From IMG/VR virus record IMGVR_UViG_3300031707_000001, positions 146,733-210,732 of that record: a stretch of DNA of 64,000 nt; one strand, written 5' to 3'. A program made the position numbers and the translations under genes. The notes beneath the pieces were generated by a model. The model searched no databases and was not told where the DNA came from. It worked only from the letters and a program-made list of their open reading frames with translations. Below, in pieces: positions 49,929-58,601 of this stretch; positions within the stretch are counted from its first letter, which is position 1, and each line of letters opens with the position of its first letter. Source of the stretch: a virus.

Positions 49929-50290
49929 GTCGTTTGTATTCAATGAGCGTTGAGATAAATGGTTATAACCCTAAGTATCGAAGGGCTATTGAAACTGCGT
50001 GTCGTAAAGTATGGACTTTTGACGACGCAGTTTCTAATTGTGCAGTCGCCAAGAGTATCAAAGAGACACACTTAACGATTGGAGCCGGCGATGGGTATCT
50101 ATGCGGCGGAGAATCAGAAGAAGAGTTTACCGATCGTTTGTCGAAAGCCATATGGAAGGCTAATAAAGGCCCGTGTATAGTAAGAGTAAACGCCACATAC
50201 CTCGAAGAACTTCCGTGCGAAAATCATATCAGGGGTCTGAGTGATTACAAGAGCATAATGAAGAGGAAGCATAAATGCGCAAAGCGATAA
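49925..50290 (+). CDS. Conserved-looking phage hypothetical protein
   Basis: The 121-residue product overlaps the primase by ATGA and the next gene by 16 bases. Beta strands at the start (SMSVEINGYN) and in the middle and end (AKSIKETHLTIGAGDGYL, CIVRVNATYLEELPCE) suggest a ferredoxin-like fold. The segment KAIWKANKGPCIVRVNATYLEELP matches, in my memory, a common small phage protein pattern without known function. Confidence 0.55.
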   Translation: MSRLYSMSVEINGYNPKYRRAIETACRKVWTFDDAVSNCAVAKSIKETHLTIGAGDGYLCGGESEEEFTDRLSKAIWKANKGPCIVRVNATYLEELPCENHIRGLSDYKSIMKRKHKCAKR

Positions 50291-50607
50291 CCGCATACAA
50301 ACTTGTACGTCAACGTGTCAACGGGACGTTGGGTCCTTTGTTTATCAATCGCCGGCAGGTAATACCTATCGGCAAATGGTTGAAAGCAGAGGACCACCCT
50401 ACTGCGGGATATGCCCGTCGTCCGGGATGGCATGTGACGCTAAATCCTGTGGCTCCGCATTTGAGTTTGAAGGGCCGAACATGGGTGCAAGTGCAGGTGC
50501 GAAGTAAAGGATTGCAAGAACTACATCGGCCGAAAAGCCAAGGCGGTTTGTGGTTGCTGGCCCAATGGATGAAGGTAGAAGGACAATTGCAGGAGTTTCT
50601 ATCATGA
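50275..50607 (+). CDS. Conserved phage hypothetical protein
   Basis: The 110-residue product has the pattern YKLVRQRVNGTLGPLFIN, VIPIGKWLKAE, GYARRPGWHVTLNPVAPHL. 'Y-K-L-x-R ... L-x-P-L-F-I ... G-x-W-L-x-A-E ... R-P-G-W-H ... A-P-H-L' recurs in small phage and plasmid proteins of unknown function. Conserved histidines and arginines hint at nucleic acid or nucleotide binding. It overlaps both neighbours. Confidence 0.6.
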   Translation: MRKAITAYKLVRQRVNGTLGPLFINRRQVIPIGKWLKAEDHPTAGYARRPGWHVTLNPVAPHLSLKGRTWVQVQVRSKGLQELHRPKSQGGLWLLAQWMKVEGQLQEFLS

Positions 50608-51404
50608 AACGGTTACTTACAACAAGATGCTACTTCGGATTGGGTGATTGGGTTATGATGCAATCAGCGCTGAAGGCTGTAAATCGTTGCTATCCTGATT
50701 TGGCTATTGATTTGGACGTTACAAAAGTACCGTTGTGGTTTCAACTCCTGGTGCTTAATTTTGACGCCAGGGTTGCCTTTGTACGGAATCCAAATCCTGC
50801 GGCCTATGACTATGTTAGTGGGCACGTTATATATGCCGGACCACGTCCGATTGTGGATGACAGACCCATTCATCTTATTGATAGTATGGTACGCAATATA
50901 TCAAAGAAGACTGGGTTACTGTTACAGTGGAGCGGTGAATTAGCCAGCTACACCGGATATACGGAACAGCATGGTGAGTTGCCCAAACATTATGTGCTTA
51001 TGTCTAATAAAGGTAATCCAGACAATCCACGAAAAGATTGGGCAAAGGAAAACTTTGAAGACCTGGCAAACAAATTGGCACCAGATATACCGATCGTTCA
51101 AATTGGTCGGCGGGGTGATACCAAAATACAAGCAGCAACTTATTGTGGGTTTGACCTTTCTCCTATGGGTATACAGGCCTTCATAAATGGTGCAACCGTT
51201 GTGGTTTCAATTGAGAATGGTATTAGCCATTGGGCCGGTCATTTAGGTAAAAATACAGTAACTCTATACTTAGACAAAGGCGGATGTTTGCCAGCATATA
51301 CTGGCTACCCACACCAGGTAGGACTTACAGATGAAGTTATAAGCGTAGGTGCTGTACACCATCAGGTATTGAGGTTACTGGACAAGGAAATAACTGTCAT
51401 ATGA
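50604..51404 (+). CDS. Glycosyltransferase family 9-like protein
   Basis: ATG 50604 (GCAGGAG upstream, ATGA overlap with the previous gene) gives a 266-residue product; ATG 50550 is less likely. The N-terminus RCYFGLGDWVMMQSALKAV is the G-x-G-D-x-h-x-x-x-x-A-h opening of ADP-heptose:LPS transferase-like GT-B folds. VVSIENGISHWAGHLGKNTVTLY near 210-232 supplies the donor-binding E-N-G-x-x-H-x-A-x-x-x-G segment. It lies unexpectedly between primase and polymerase genes. It resembles in family, but not closely in sequence, the GT at 7614. Confidence 0.65.
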   Translation: MKRLLTTRCYFGLGDWVMMQSALKAVNRCYPDLAIDLDVTKVPLWFQLLVLNFDARVAFVRNPNPAAYDYVSGHVIYAGPRPIVDDRPIHLIDSMVRNISKKTGLLLQWSGELASYTGYTEQHGELPKHYVLMSNKGNPDNPRKDWAKENFEDLANKLAPDIPIVQIGRRGDTKIQAATYCGFDLSPMGIQAFINGATVVVSIENGISHWAGHLGKNTVTLYLDKGGCLPAYTGYPHQVGLTDEVISVGAVHHQVLRLLDKEITVI

Positions 51405-53581
51405 GTGAAGAAACAGAAATTACGTGGCTTGAGCACACGATGGAAGTCGCCGGGGTAAAGTGGATAAAAGGCTATGGACCACTCCCTGCTGACATCATGT
51501 TCGTCGGAGAACGTCCAGGCGATGACGAGCAGCGCTATGGTGCTGTATTTACCGGACCGTCCGGGAAACTGCTATTTACGCTGCTGCGTACCGTGGGGTT
51601 GGATGAAAGCAAATGCTACTTCACCAACGCTGTTAAGTACATGCCTCGAAACAAGAAGGCACTCAATGCTGGCGATACCAAAAAGTGCCAGCCCATTCTC
51701 CACGAGGAGATTAAGCGGGGCCAACCCAAGATTATCGTTTGCCTGGGCGCTGTGGCATTGAAAGCTGTAATGGGTAAGAACTTCTTGCTTAGCGACTACC
51801 GAGGAGCTGTGGTGGATCATCCAACTATGGCAGGTACTCGTGTATTTTGTACCTATAACCCCGCATATGTACTGCGCAATCCTGCGGCCGAAGAAACCTT
51901 CAAACGTGACTTCGAGTCGTTGGCCAGGGTGTACGGCGGCGGTACGATTGCATCGGATGTGACTACATATGAGGTAATCCAGACCGTTGAACATTTGAGA
52001 GCTTTCAAGGATTTTCTCTTTGCTACTTACGATAAGCCAATCATCTCGCTAGACTGCGAATGGCACGGAGCGACTTGGATGTCCAAGCACAAGTACATAC
52101 GTACTGTGCAATTAGGATTCAAGATTGGCGCCGCCGTGATTGTCAAGTTTACAGGTGAGAATGGCGTTCAAGCTATGGATTTTCCAGAAGAAGCCTGGAA
52201 GGTTCTTAAGGAGATTCTGGAAGATCCACGGGTTGCCTTGATTGGACAGAACATCATTTCGGACGGTCAATGGCTTTTGCAATATGATATTGATATTCGT
52301 CCACGTGTAGCCTATGACACCATGCTTGCAGAGTATCTGCTTAATGAGTCTGGGCCTTTTGGTTTGGAAGAGCTGACACTCAAGTATACAAACATGGGAC
52401 GTTATGACTTGGATGTGATGCGTTGGAAGAAGGATCATAAGGTAGAATGTGCTGATGGATTTGGTCCTATTCCTGATGAACTATTGCTTCCATATGGCGC
52501 CAAGGATGTAGACGCTCCATTGCGTATTGTTCAAAAGCAAATGCCATTGCTTGAGAAATTCATGGTGCCTAGAGGCGAGTATCCCAGTTTGTGGGATACT
52601 ACGATGCAGACACAGGAAACACTATACGAAATCGAAATGACCGGCATGGCAGTTGATCCGGAACGCTTGAGCATACTGACTAAGGCCTATAACGAAAAAT
52701 TGATCGGGCTGGAAAGTCAAATCAGAACAGCAGCATTGCAATATGGCATGGAAGACTTCAATTACAATTCTACACGCCAGGTTTGCGATCTACTGTTTGC
52801 TCGTTTGCACCTAATGCCAATCAAAACGACGAAAGGTAAGAAGTGGGACGAATTTGCACCCTACGAAACGTCAGGGGTAGATAATCGCACACCTTCCACG
52901 GATCACAATACTCTGGAAATTCTCCAGGACAAGCATCCGCTTGTGAAGATGTTGCTGAACCTTCGACGTGTGGGTACGGTCGTCAAATACTTCTTGCGTG
53001 AAGATGACGAAAGCGAAAGCGAAGAAGCAGAAGAGAACCAGAACAAAACCGGTGGCGGTATAGCTTCGAAGATTTGGACAGATGGAAGGCTCCATCCCCA
53101 CTTTTCCCAGCTGTCCGAAACCGGACGGTTCAAAACTAGCAAACCGAACTGTCAGAACTGGCCGAAGAAGGCTGAAGGCTACATGTCGGAGATCTTTGGC
53201 GGCAAGGATAAACTTCCACCACTGATTCGAACTATTGTAGTGCCTACGACCGGCATGGTGATGATGGAAGCGGACTTCGAACAGGCAGAATTGTTCGTGT
53301 TGGCAGCATTATCTCATGACAAAAACATGATGGGTGCACTGACAACTCCGGGCAAGGATTTGCATGATTTGACAGCAATCAACGCCTTCAACCTGCAGGT
53401 GCTTATACCTGACGGCAAGGTAGCCGACGAGGCTTTTATGTTGGACCTGGCAAAGCGTGACAAAGAAGCCTTCGAAGTCTATCGAAAAACGTTGGTCTAT
53501 GTGGATCAGCGTGGCAAGCGCATGACTCGTGCAGAATTCAAGGATACTATTCGGGTGAGTGCAAAAAACCTGAATTTCGGT
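51401..53581 (+). CDS. polA: Family A DNA polymerase with UDG-like domain, exon 1
   Basis: Exon 1 codes 727 residues; the spliced protein would be 911. Residues about 20-190 form a uracil-DNA glycosylase-like domain (MFVGERPGDDEQ, TGPSGKLLFTLL, IIVCLGAVAL, TYNPAYVLRNP). A 3'-5' exonuclease follows with ISLDCEWHG (Exo I), GQNIISDGQWL (Exo II) and YGAKDVDAPL (Exo III), all residues intact. The polymerase domain has motif A as MEADFEQAELFVLAAL, and the exon stops within motif B after RVSAKNLNFG. A stop codon follows at once, but the continuation IPYGRGARDI is encoded 727 bases downstream, so the gene is interrupted, not truncated. The start overlaps the previous gene by ATGA. Confidence 0.93.
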
Positions 53582-54308
53582 TAAAAGGGATTGCCATAGT
53601 TAGGTGATTGTGCTAAATTGTATCTATGAAAAAGATAATCAAATATCTAATTTGTGTGGACTGCCAAAAACAGTTCCGTTTCATAGGTAGAACTAAGGCA
53701 TTGCGCTGTGTATCGTGTCGTCGTAAGTATGCGAGTAAATATCAAATGCTTTGGCGACTAGCTCGGAATCCATCCATACAAATGGGTGTTGGTAGCGGGG
53801 GACATCAATGGCGTAAGGACAATCACATGTGGAAAGGTGGAAAACGTCCGAAATATATTGGTAACTACCGAAGCCGATGCTTTAGGCGTTGGCAACGTCG
53901 ATGTGTTATTTGTGGGAGTACTCGTGGAATCCACGTGCATCATGCTGATGGCGATACCGCTAATTTGCATGTATGTAATTTGATTCCTGTGTGTACACGA
54001 CACCACAAACAATTGCATCGATCCAAAGGCAGACTTACCAAAACGGAACGTTTAACACTGCTCTTCAAATTATGGCCTAAAGGCCGAAGTAAAATTGCGG
54101 AACTAAGCGGGAACCCTGAAATGGGAATCCGAACCGAAGGCTGTAATGTTTATGCAGTACAGTCAGGGGCAACGACTAGGGGTGAGGAAACAATAATCCC
54201 CCAAGAGGCCGCAACATCATGAAGTTACATGGTGAAAAGATAGTCTGGGCTGCAACGAAAAACAAGTTGCAGAATTGTTGGATAAAAAGCCAACAAGTTA
54301 ACAAACCG
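53582..54308 (+). ncRNA. Group I intron 1 in polA
   Basis: The intron begins after the T of the codon GGT and ends in G at 54308, the usual group I boundaries; joining the exons restores NFG-IPYG. The exon end TTCGGT (53576-53581) pairs with an internal guide GCCGAA (54083-54088) through the required U-G pair. Core elements follow in order: P AATTGCGG (54093-54100), Q AATCCGAACC (54126-54135), R GGCAACGACTAGG (54168-54180) and S AAGATAGTCT (54237-54246), with P7 formed by GACTA and TAGTC. The 727-base intron carries an HNH gene in the P1 loop that reads on through P, Q and R. Confidence 0.88.
53626..54222 (+). CDS. HNH homing endonuclease within polA intron 1
   Basis: The 198-residue product has a zinc ribbon (CVDCQKQF ... 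CVSCRRK), a basic linker, and an HNH core RCVICGSTRGIHVHHADGD with NLHVCNLIPVCTRHHKQLH. It holds the double histidine, the asparagine and the distal histidine of phage HNH endonucleases. The frame continues about 45 codons past the HNH domain, through the intron's guide sequence and P, Q and R elements (from 54083), so its C-terminal tail is ribozyme sequence read as protein. No clear ribosome site precedes ATG 53626, which may limit translation and protect folding. It would cut intronless alleles to spread the intron. Confidence 0.82.
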   Translation: MKKIIKYLICVDCQKQFRFIGRTKALRCVSCRRKYASKYQMLWRLARNPSIQMGVGSGGHQWRKDNHMWKGGKRPKYIGNYRSRCFRRWQRRCVICGSTRGIHVHHADGDTANLHVCNLIPVCTRHHKQLHRSKGRLTKTERLTLLFKLWPKGRSKIAELSGNPEMGIRTEGCNVYAVQSGATTRGEETIIPQEAATS

Positions 54309-54587
54309 ATCCCGTATGGAAGAGGCGCACGAGATATTGCAAGACAGGTAAAGGGTGAAACGGGCTCAGCCACGCCACTTGATCAGCTAGAAGCCGAAAT
54401 CGAAACGATGACAACAACCTGGAAGGAAGTATCCTACCCCGATGCCTGGAAATATATGTGTGAATGTGGCAAAGCGGTAACGGATCCGGGTTACCTTGTG
54501 ACTCCGTGGGGCCGTATGCGAAGGTTCCCGACGATCAAGGACGAAGACCTCTTGAATGGAATGCAGCGAGAGGCACAGAACTTCCCT
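54309..54587 (+). CDS. polA: DNA polymerase, exon 2
   Basis: Ninety-three codons run from IPYGRGARDIARQV (second half of motif B, the O-helix region of family A polymerases) to NGMQREAQNFP. This last stretch is the conserved E-R-x-A-x-N-x-P-I-Q-G/S-T-A segment, broken after the proline. The frame is open upstream into intron 1, giving a false ATG at 54219, and hits a stop immediately after NFP. Both ends coincide with group I splice sites, and the length is divisible by three, as required. Confidence 0.9.
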
Positions 54588-55571
54588 TAAACAGATGAAT
54601 AGGGGAAATAAAACGGGGTGAATTCAGGGAAAGCCGGATAACAGAATATCTGCTATTGACATTAAATACGCAATAAGGTATTGTAGCAGATATTGGTAAT
54701 CCTGAGCCTAGCCAGTGAAGTGATTTGCTGGAAGGTGCAACGACTAGCACTCGAGTCTTGTAGAAGACAGTAATAGTGCCACGAGCGCCCTGACTCAGAA
54801 TCGAAACTGAGTATGATATAGTCTGGACTGATACAACTGTTAGGTGTGTATGAAATTGTGTAAAGACTGCGGCAAAGAACCTTGTTTGAAAATGCTGATA
54901 AAGCATAACTCCGAGTATTATCCTCGGTGTCAGGCCTGTGATAGAAAATATAACCGTGAACGTGCTAGAAAACTTAGATTGAAAGCGCAGAAAAAAGAGT
55001 TACTTCAAAATTCCAAACTTGAGAAAACAGGCTGGAAACGCTGTAGTAATTGCTTTAAGAAAAAGACGCTATTTGAGTTTTCGACACGCTACGGTAAGCG
55101 AGGAGGTAAACTGCATAAGATTTGTGATACTTGTCTTTCCCGGTTGTTAGCTAGCAACCGAAAAGATATGGATCAGTTTACCCCCAAATTTTGGCGTTCG
55201 AGGGCCTATGCTTGTAACTCAACATATCGGTATCATCAAAAACGATTGAAACAACGAGTAGTTCCGCTTGCTGATTTAGCGTATGTCATAAAACCTCAAC
55301 AGTTAGTTGAGTTATACAAAAAGCAAGATGGTAAGTGCTGCTATTGCTACGTAACGTTGACCACACGTAATCTTTCTTGTGATCACGCTATTGCAATCGT
55401 TAATCAAGGTTCACATCACATTAGAAATATTCGACTAACGTGTCGGGATTGCAATAATCTTAAATGGACACGTAACGAAAACGAATTTGTCGAATTTTTA
55501 AGAGTCTACGCACAACGAATACTCGAAGTATCAGAATTGCGGGATAAAGAACCTGCAAGATAACACGAACG
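54588..55571 (+). ncRNA. Group I intron 2 in polA
   Basis: The 984-base intron starts after T of the codon CCT and ends in G at 55571; splicing joins NFP to IQSTVADTCMIAM. Exon end TTCCCT (54582-54587) pairs with guide GGGGAA (54602-54607) across a 14-base loop, including the U-G pair. The core is textbook: P AATTCAGGGAAAGCC (54621-54635), Q AATCCTGAGCC (54698-54708), R GTGCAACGACTAGCAC (54735-54750) and S GATATAGTCTGG (54815-54826). All of it lies upstream of the HNH gene, which is therefore in a peripheral (P9-side) position, unlike in intron 1. Confidence 0.92.
54850..55563 (+). CDS. HNH homing endonuclease within polA intron 2
   Basis: From ATG 54850 (GTG 54844 is alternative) the product is 237 residues. 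It has two N-terminal zinc-ribbon modules (CKDCGKEPC ... CQACDRKY; CSNCFKKK ... CDTCLSRL), a basic helical middle, and a C-terminal HNH core GKCCYCYVTLTTRNLSCDHA with NIRLTCRDCNNLKW. The core retains the Asp-His and the N-N of this HNH subgroup. It is unrelated in layout to the endonuclease of intron 1, indicating independent acquisition. It ends eight bases before the 3' splice site. Confidence 0.85.
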   Translation: MKLCKDCGKEPCLKMLIKHNSEYYPRCQACDRKYNRERARKLRLKAQKKELLQNSKLEKTGWKRCSNCFKKKTLFEFSTRYGKRGGKLHKICDTCLSRLLASNRKDMDQFTPKFWRSRAYACNSTYRYHQKRLKQRVVPLADLAYVIKPQQLVELYKKQDGKCCYCYVTLTTRNLSCDHAIAIVNQGSHHIRNIRLTCRDCNNLKWTRNENEFVEFLRVYAQRILEVSELRDKEPAR

Positions 55572-55847
55572 ATTCAAAGTACAGTCGCTGATACCTGCAT
55601 GATAGCCATGATACGCATGCGACAGTACCGGACGAAGTATGGGCTCCACTTCCGCATCATCAATCAGATTCACGATGCAGTAATGGTGGAAACCCCCGAA
55701 AACGAAATCGAAGCTACGAAAACGATGTTTAAGGATACAATGGCCAACATAAAAATACCAGTGACTAACAGTGAACCATTGATATTGGGAATAGATATCT
55801 CGATACTGGATCGCTGGGGTCAGAAAAGAAGTAAGAAAGAGGACTAG
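55572..55847 (+). CDS. polA: DNA polymerase, exon 3
   Basis: Ninety-one residues complete the polymerase. IQSTVADTCMIAMIRMRQ is the segment after the conserved N-F-P. IINQIHDAVMVETP is motif C, with the catalytic Asp in H-D-A where H-D-E is canonical. The final helix region ends in LDRWGQKRSKKED. The alanine in place of the motif C glutamate is a tolerated variation in some phage enzymes. The first in-frame ATG (55599) is internal, not a true start. Confidence 0.9.
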   Translation: MQSTVADTCMIAMIRMRQYRTKYGLHFRIINQIHDAVMVETPENEIEATKTMFKDTMANIKIPVTNSEPLILGIDISILDRWGQKRSKKED

Positions 55848-55848
55848 T

Positions 55849-57210
55849 ATGGGACTCAACAATCAAGTAAAATCAGCAGCCAGTGGTGGCAGTGATCGCA
55901 AGTTCATATTCAAGGATGGGGTACGGTACCGTCATATGACCGGAAAAGATCCGATTGTATTTCGGATTCTACCCTCCTTCAATCCGAACGATTCGAATCC
56001 TGCAACGTCCTATCTGCCGTTCATGTTGCCTGGAGACGTGCTCTCCGATTGGGGAAGTGTACTGTACATTTCCCGGTTTATCGGACACGGCAAGGGTGGC
56101 AACGGTACGAGACAGGATATTCTCTCGCTGCGTACAGATGCCAATAAGGAGACATTTGATCCTTTGACGCATCTGCACAAGGCTATCTCACAGATGTCCG
56201 CTGATTGGGGATATCTGCTGGAAGATTCGAAGGACCCGACAGGCAAGCTTCGGGAGAGGGCGGCATTCAGCAAGCCCCTTCCGCACTTCGTCTGCAACAT
56301 TTGGGACTTCAACAAGCCAACAGCGGGTGTGCAGCTGGCGTGCTTCACGTCAAGTGCGTACATGTCAATGTTCAATGCGAAGACCGGATTAGTCTACCTG
56401 CGCATTAACCTGGTAGACGAGTCGATCTTGCAGCAGAACTATCTGGCCGGATATGCGGTCGGTGATCTCACCTGCCCGGTAAACGGTCCAGCACTGCTGT
56501 GCGCAAAAGGCAACGACCAGGGAGAATTCTCCAAGTATGCAGTAACGTTGGCACAGGACCAGACCGGCCGGATCATCAAGCGAGTATTGGGACAGGATCT
56601 CCTGGCTCAACGCTACAACCTCAGTAAGTTGGACGTGGTCGTAAACGTTCCAACGGAAGAGGAGATCATCCAGGCCCTGGTATCGGTACTGAATATGAGA
56701 AGCCCTCAAGGCTATCATGAGTACGCCCTTCTGAAGCAGGCGTTTCCGACATATCGGATACCTGATCCGCCAACAGCACCCGGACTTATGCCGATGGTAC
56801 AAAGCGGCTTTGGAGGTAATCCGGCACAGGGGCCATCCAATGTGGGATTGGCAATCCAGCCAACAGGAGCGATATCATCTGCTCCGCCACCTCAGCTGAA
56901 CTATGCTATGCCGCCGGCATTACAGCCTCCGATGGCTCCGGCAATACCGAGTACGCCACCACCACCATATGTGCCTCCAATGGCTCCTCCAGCGGCTCCA
57001 TTAGCCCCTGTAGCACCTCCAATGTCGGCACCCGCTGTAACACCCTCACCTGAGGCGATTGCAGCAGCAGCGAATGCTATGGCAGCAAACCCACAAGTTG
57101 TGCTGCCCAACCAGCTACAACCTGTAGCACCTGGTGATGATGTAGGGGCTAAGTCGTTTAATAAGAACGACTTCCTAGGTAGACTCCAGCAAATGGCTGG
57201 ACATAAGTAG
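55849..57210 (+). CDS. Candidate single-stranded DNA-binding protein with proline-rich tail
   Basis: The 453-residue product follows GAGGACTAGT, one base after the polymerase stop. The N-terminal 300 residues contain KFIFKDGVRYRHMTGKDPIVFRILPSFNP, an opening I associate with phage ssDNA-binding proteins of the gp32-like kind, then beta-rich sequence. From about 310 it becomes proline/alanine-rich low complexity (PPMAPPAAPLAPVAPPM) and ends in a conserved-looking tip, NKNDFLGRLQQMAGHK. Placement between polymerase and recombinase, plus a flexible tail with a defined tip, fits an SSB. The motif evidence is not conclusive. Confidence 0.5.
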   Translation: MGLNNQVKSAASGGSDRKFIFKDGVRYRHMTGKDPIVFRILPSFNPNDSNPATSYLPFMLPGDVLSDWGSVLYISRFIGHGKGGNGTRQDILSLRTDANKETFDPLTHLHKAISQMSADWGYLLEDSKDPTGKLRERAAFSKPLPHFVCNIWDFNKPTAGVQLACFTSSAYMSMFNAKTGLVYLRINLVDESILQQNYLAGYAVGDLTCPVNGPALLCAKGNDQGEFSKYAVTLAQDQTGRIIKRVLGQDLLAQRYNLSKLDVVVNVPTEEEIIQALVSVLNMRSPQGYHEYALLKQAFPTYRIPDPPTAPGLMPMVQSGFGGNPAQGPSNVGLAIQPTGAISSAPPPQLNYAMPPALQPPMAPAIPSTPPPPYVPPMAPPAAPLAPVAPPMSAPAVTPSPEAIAAAANAMAANPQVVLPNQLQPVAPGDDVGAKSFNKNDFLGRLQQMAGHK

Positions 57211-57221
57211 CGAATACCAAC

Positions 57222-57255
57222 AAGGCAGGGGAGACAGCTCCCCTGCCTTCCTTTA
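57222..57255 (+). terminator. Strong Rho-independent terminator
   Basis: AAGGCAGGGGA (57222-57232) and TCCCCTGCCTT (57239-57249) form a perfect 11-bp stem with a six-base loop, then CCTTTAA. The T tract is short. It separates the putative SSB from the recombinase. Confidence 0.8.
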
Positions 57256-57266
57256 AGAGGTGATTC

Positions 57267-58601
57267 ATGGGACGCAAGAAGAAGGAATTGATTCCTACAT
57301 CAACGGGCAGTCGGGCCCAAGAGTTGATCGCTTCGTTGAAAAAAGGCGATCATACAATCAGCACAGCACAAGGTATAAGTGCCAACTGGCACTATATCGA
57401 TTTTGCAAATGTCAAACTGGGTATTCCCATCTTGGCACTTGAATGGTTATTCGGCAGCAGAGGTTTATTGGCCGGCCGAATTCTGCAGTTGCGGGCAACG
57501 TTCAGCAAGGGCAAGAGTTCATTCATGTATGCTTTCTATGCAATGGCACAGAAGCAACATAAAGCGTGGTGCATGCATATTGAAACTGAAGGCGCTGCTT
57601 CGCCGTCTGATTATGTTGCCTCATTTGGGTGTGACATAGAAGACCTGGTAATGGCGGAAATTGCCTCTCTTCAGGATTGCACTAGCGCTATCGACGACCT
57701 GATCGGACGAATTCGTGGTGGGTTCGGAGGGTCGATAAGTGAGAAAACAGGCCAGCCAGTCAAAACGGTATATGACGATCCTCGGGATGCTACGATGAAA
57801 TCTCCCATCGTTATAGGTATTGATTCACTTAGTGCTTTGGGTTTGGAAACCCAGGTAAAAGAAGATGTAGCAGATATGACTAGTACACCAGGTATGGCGC
57901 AGCATTCCCGTCTTCTACGGGACTGGTTTCGCCGGCGCTGTCATCGTTTCATGTCTACACAGACTACGCTGATTCTAACGTCACACGAGACAGCCAAAAT
58001 ATCTGTAGGAAAAGCTTCTTGGGGCGGACCACAGAAAAGTGCTTTGGCCCAGGAAGCTATTGGCATCCATGCTACCTACGGCGCCGATGTGAATGCAAGC
58101 CCATATAAGGATAAGGGAAAAGGCATTACATTGGGCGATGTCATTACAATCAAGACGTTCAAGAACAAGATCTCGCCTCGTGGACGGGAATTGGAAATGT
58201 ACCTAGTTTGGAACGAAGGGTTTGACTGGATCAAAACCGAAGCAGAATTCCTATTGAGGCATTCGGCTTCTCCGTTTGCAGATGGTACATTAGGCAAGTG
58301 CTATAAGCATGCTCATGGCATCACATGCGATCGCTTGGGCGTTGAGAATTTTCCTACCGAAGAAGAGTTCGTAAAGGCGTTCCATGCCAATGCAGAATTG
58401 GTAAGGATATGCCGGGAAAAATTGCGCATACGTGGTTTCGGATTCGAATTCGAAGCCAAATACCAGCCCTCACCTACAGAGGTAGAGGATAGTAAAGAGG
58501 AACACGACGATGGGGTGGAAGGAAACGCAGAAACGGTACCAGAACCTGGAGACGCTGAACGACCAGAAGGACGAGGACCTGATAGCACGCCGAGTGCTTA
58601 A
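57267..58601 (+). CDS. RecA/UvsX-like recombinase
   Basis: The 444-residue product follows AAGAGGTGATTC. The core has LLAGRILQLRATFSKGKSSF, a Walker A loop in which the first glycine is replaced by alanine (A-x4-GKS). CMHIETEGAA carries the catalytic glutamate, IVIGIDSLSALG is Walker B, and LILTSHETAKIS lies near the L2/sensor region. The order and spacing match RecA-fold recombinases, and the placement beside polymerase and SSB candidates fits UvsX. A disordered acidic C-terminal tail of about 50 residues resembles that of RecA. The next gene starts inside this tail in another frame. Confidence 0.8.
   Translation: MGRKKKELIPTSTGSRAQELIASLKKGDHTISTAQGISANWHYIDFANVKLGIPILALEWLFGSRGLLAGRILQLRATFSKGKSSFMYAFYAMAQKQHKAWCMHIETEGAASPSDYVASFGCDIEDLVMAEIASLQDCTSAIDDLIGRIRGGFGGSISEKTGQPVKTVYDDPRDATMKSPIVIGIDSLSALGLETQVKEDVADMTSTPGMAQHSRLLRDWFRRRCHRFMSTQTTLILTSHETAKISVGKASWGGPQKSALAQEAIGIHATYGADVNASPYKDKGKGITLGDVITIKTFKNKISPRGRELEMYLVWNEGFDWIKTEAEFLLRHSASPFADGTLGKCYKHAHGITCDRLGVENFPTEEEFVKAFHANAELVRICREKLRIRGFGFEFEAKYQPSPTEVEDSKEEHDDGVEGNAETVPEPGDAERPEGRGPDSTPSA

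Noticed and set aside
54219-54590. Separate 123-residue gene beginning in intron 1
   Set aside because: Its first 30 codons are intron sequence upstream of the 3' splice site; the rest is polymerase exon 2.
53582-55571. Polymerase gene as a frameshifted pseudogene or as carrying inteins
   Set aside because: Exons are in frame when joined at sites with group I boundaries and guide pairing. Stops follow each exon immediately, and no intein splicing motifs are present.
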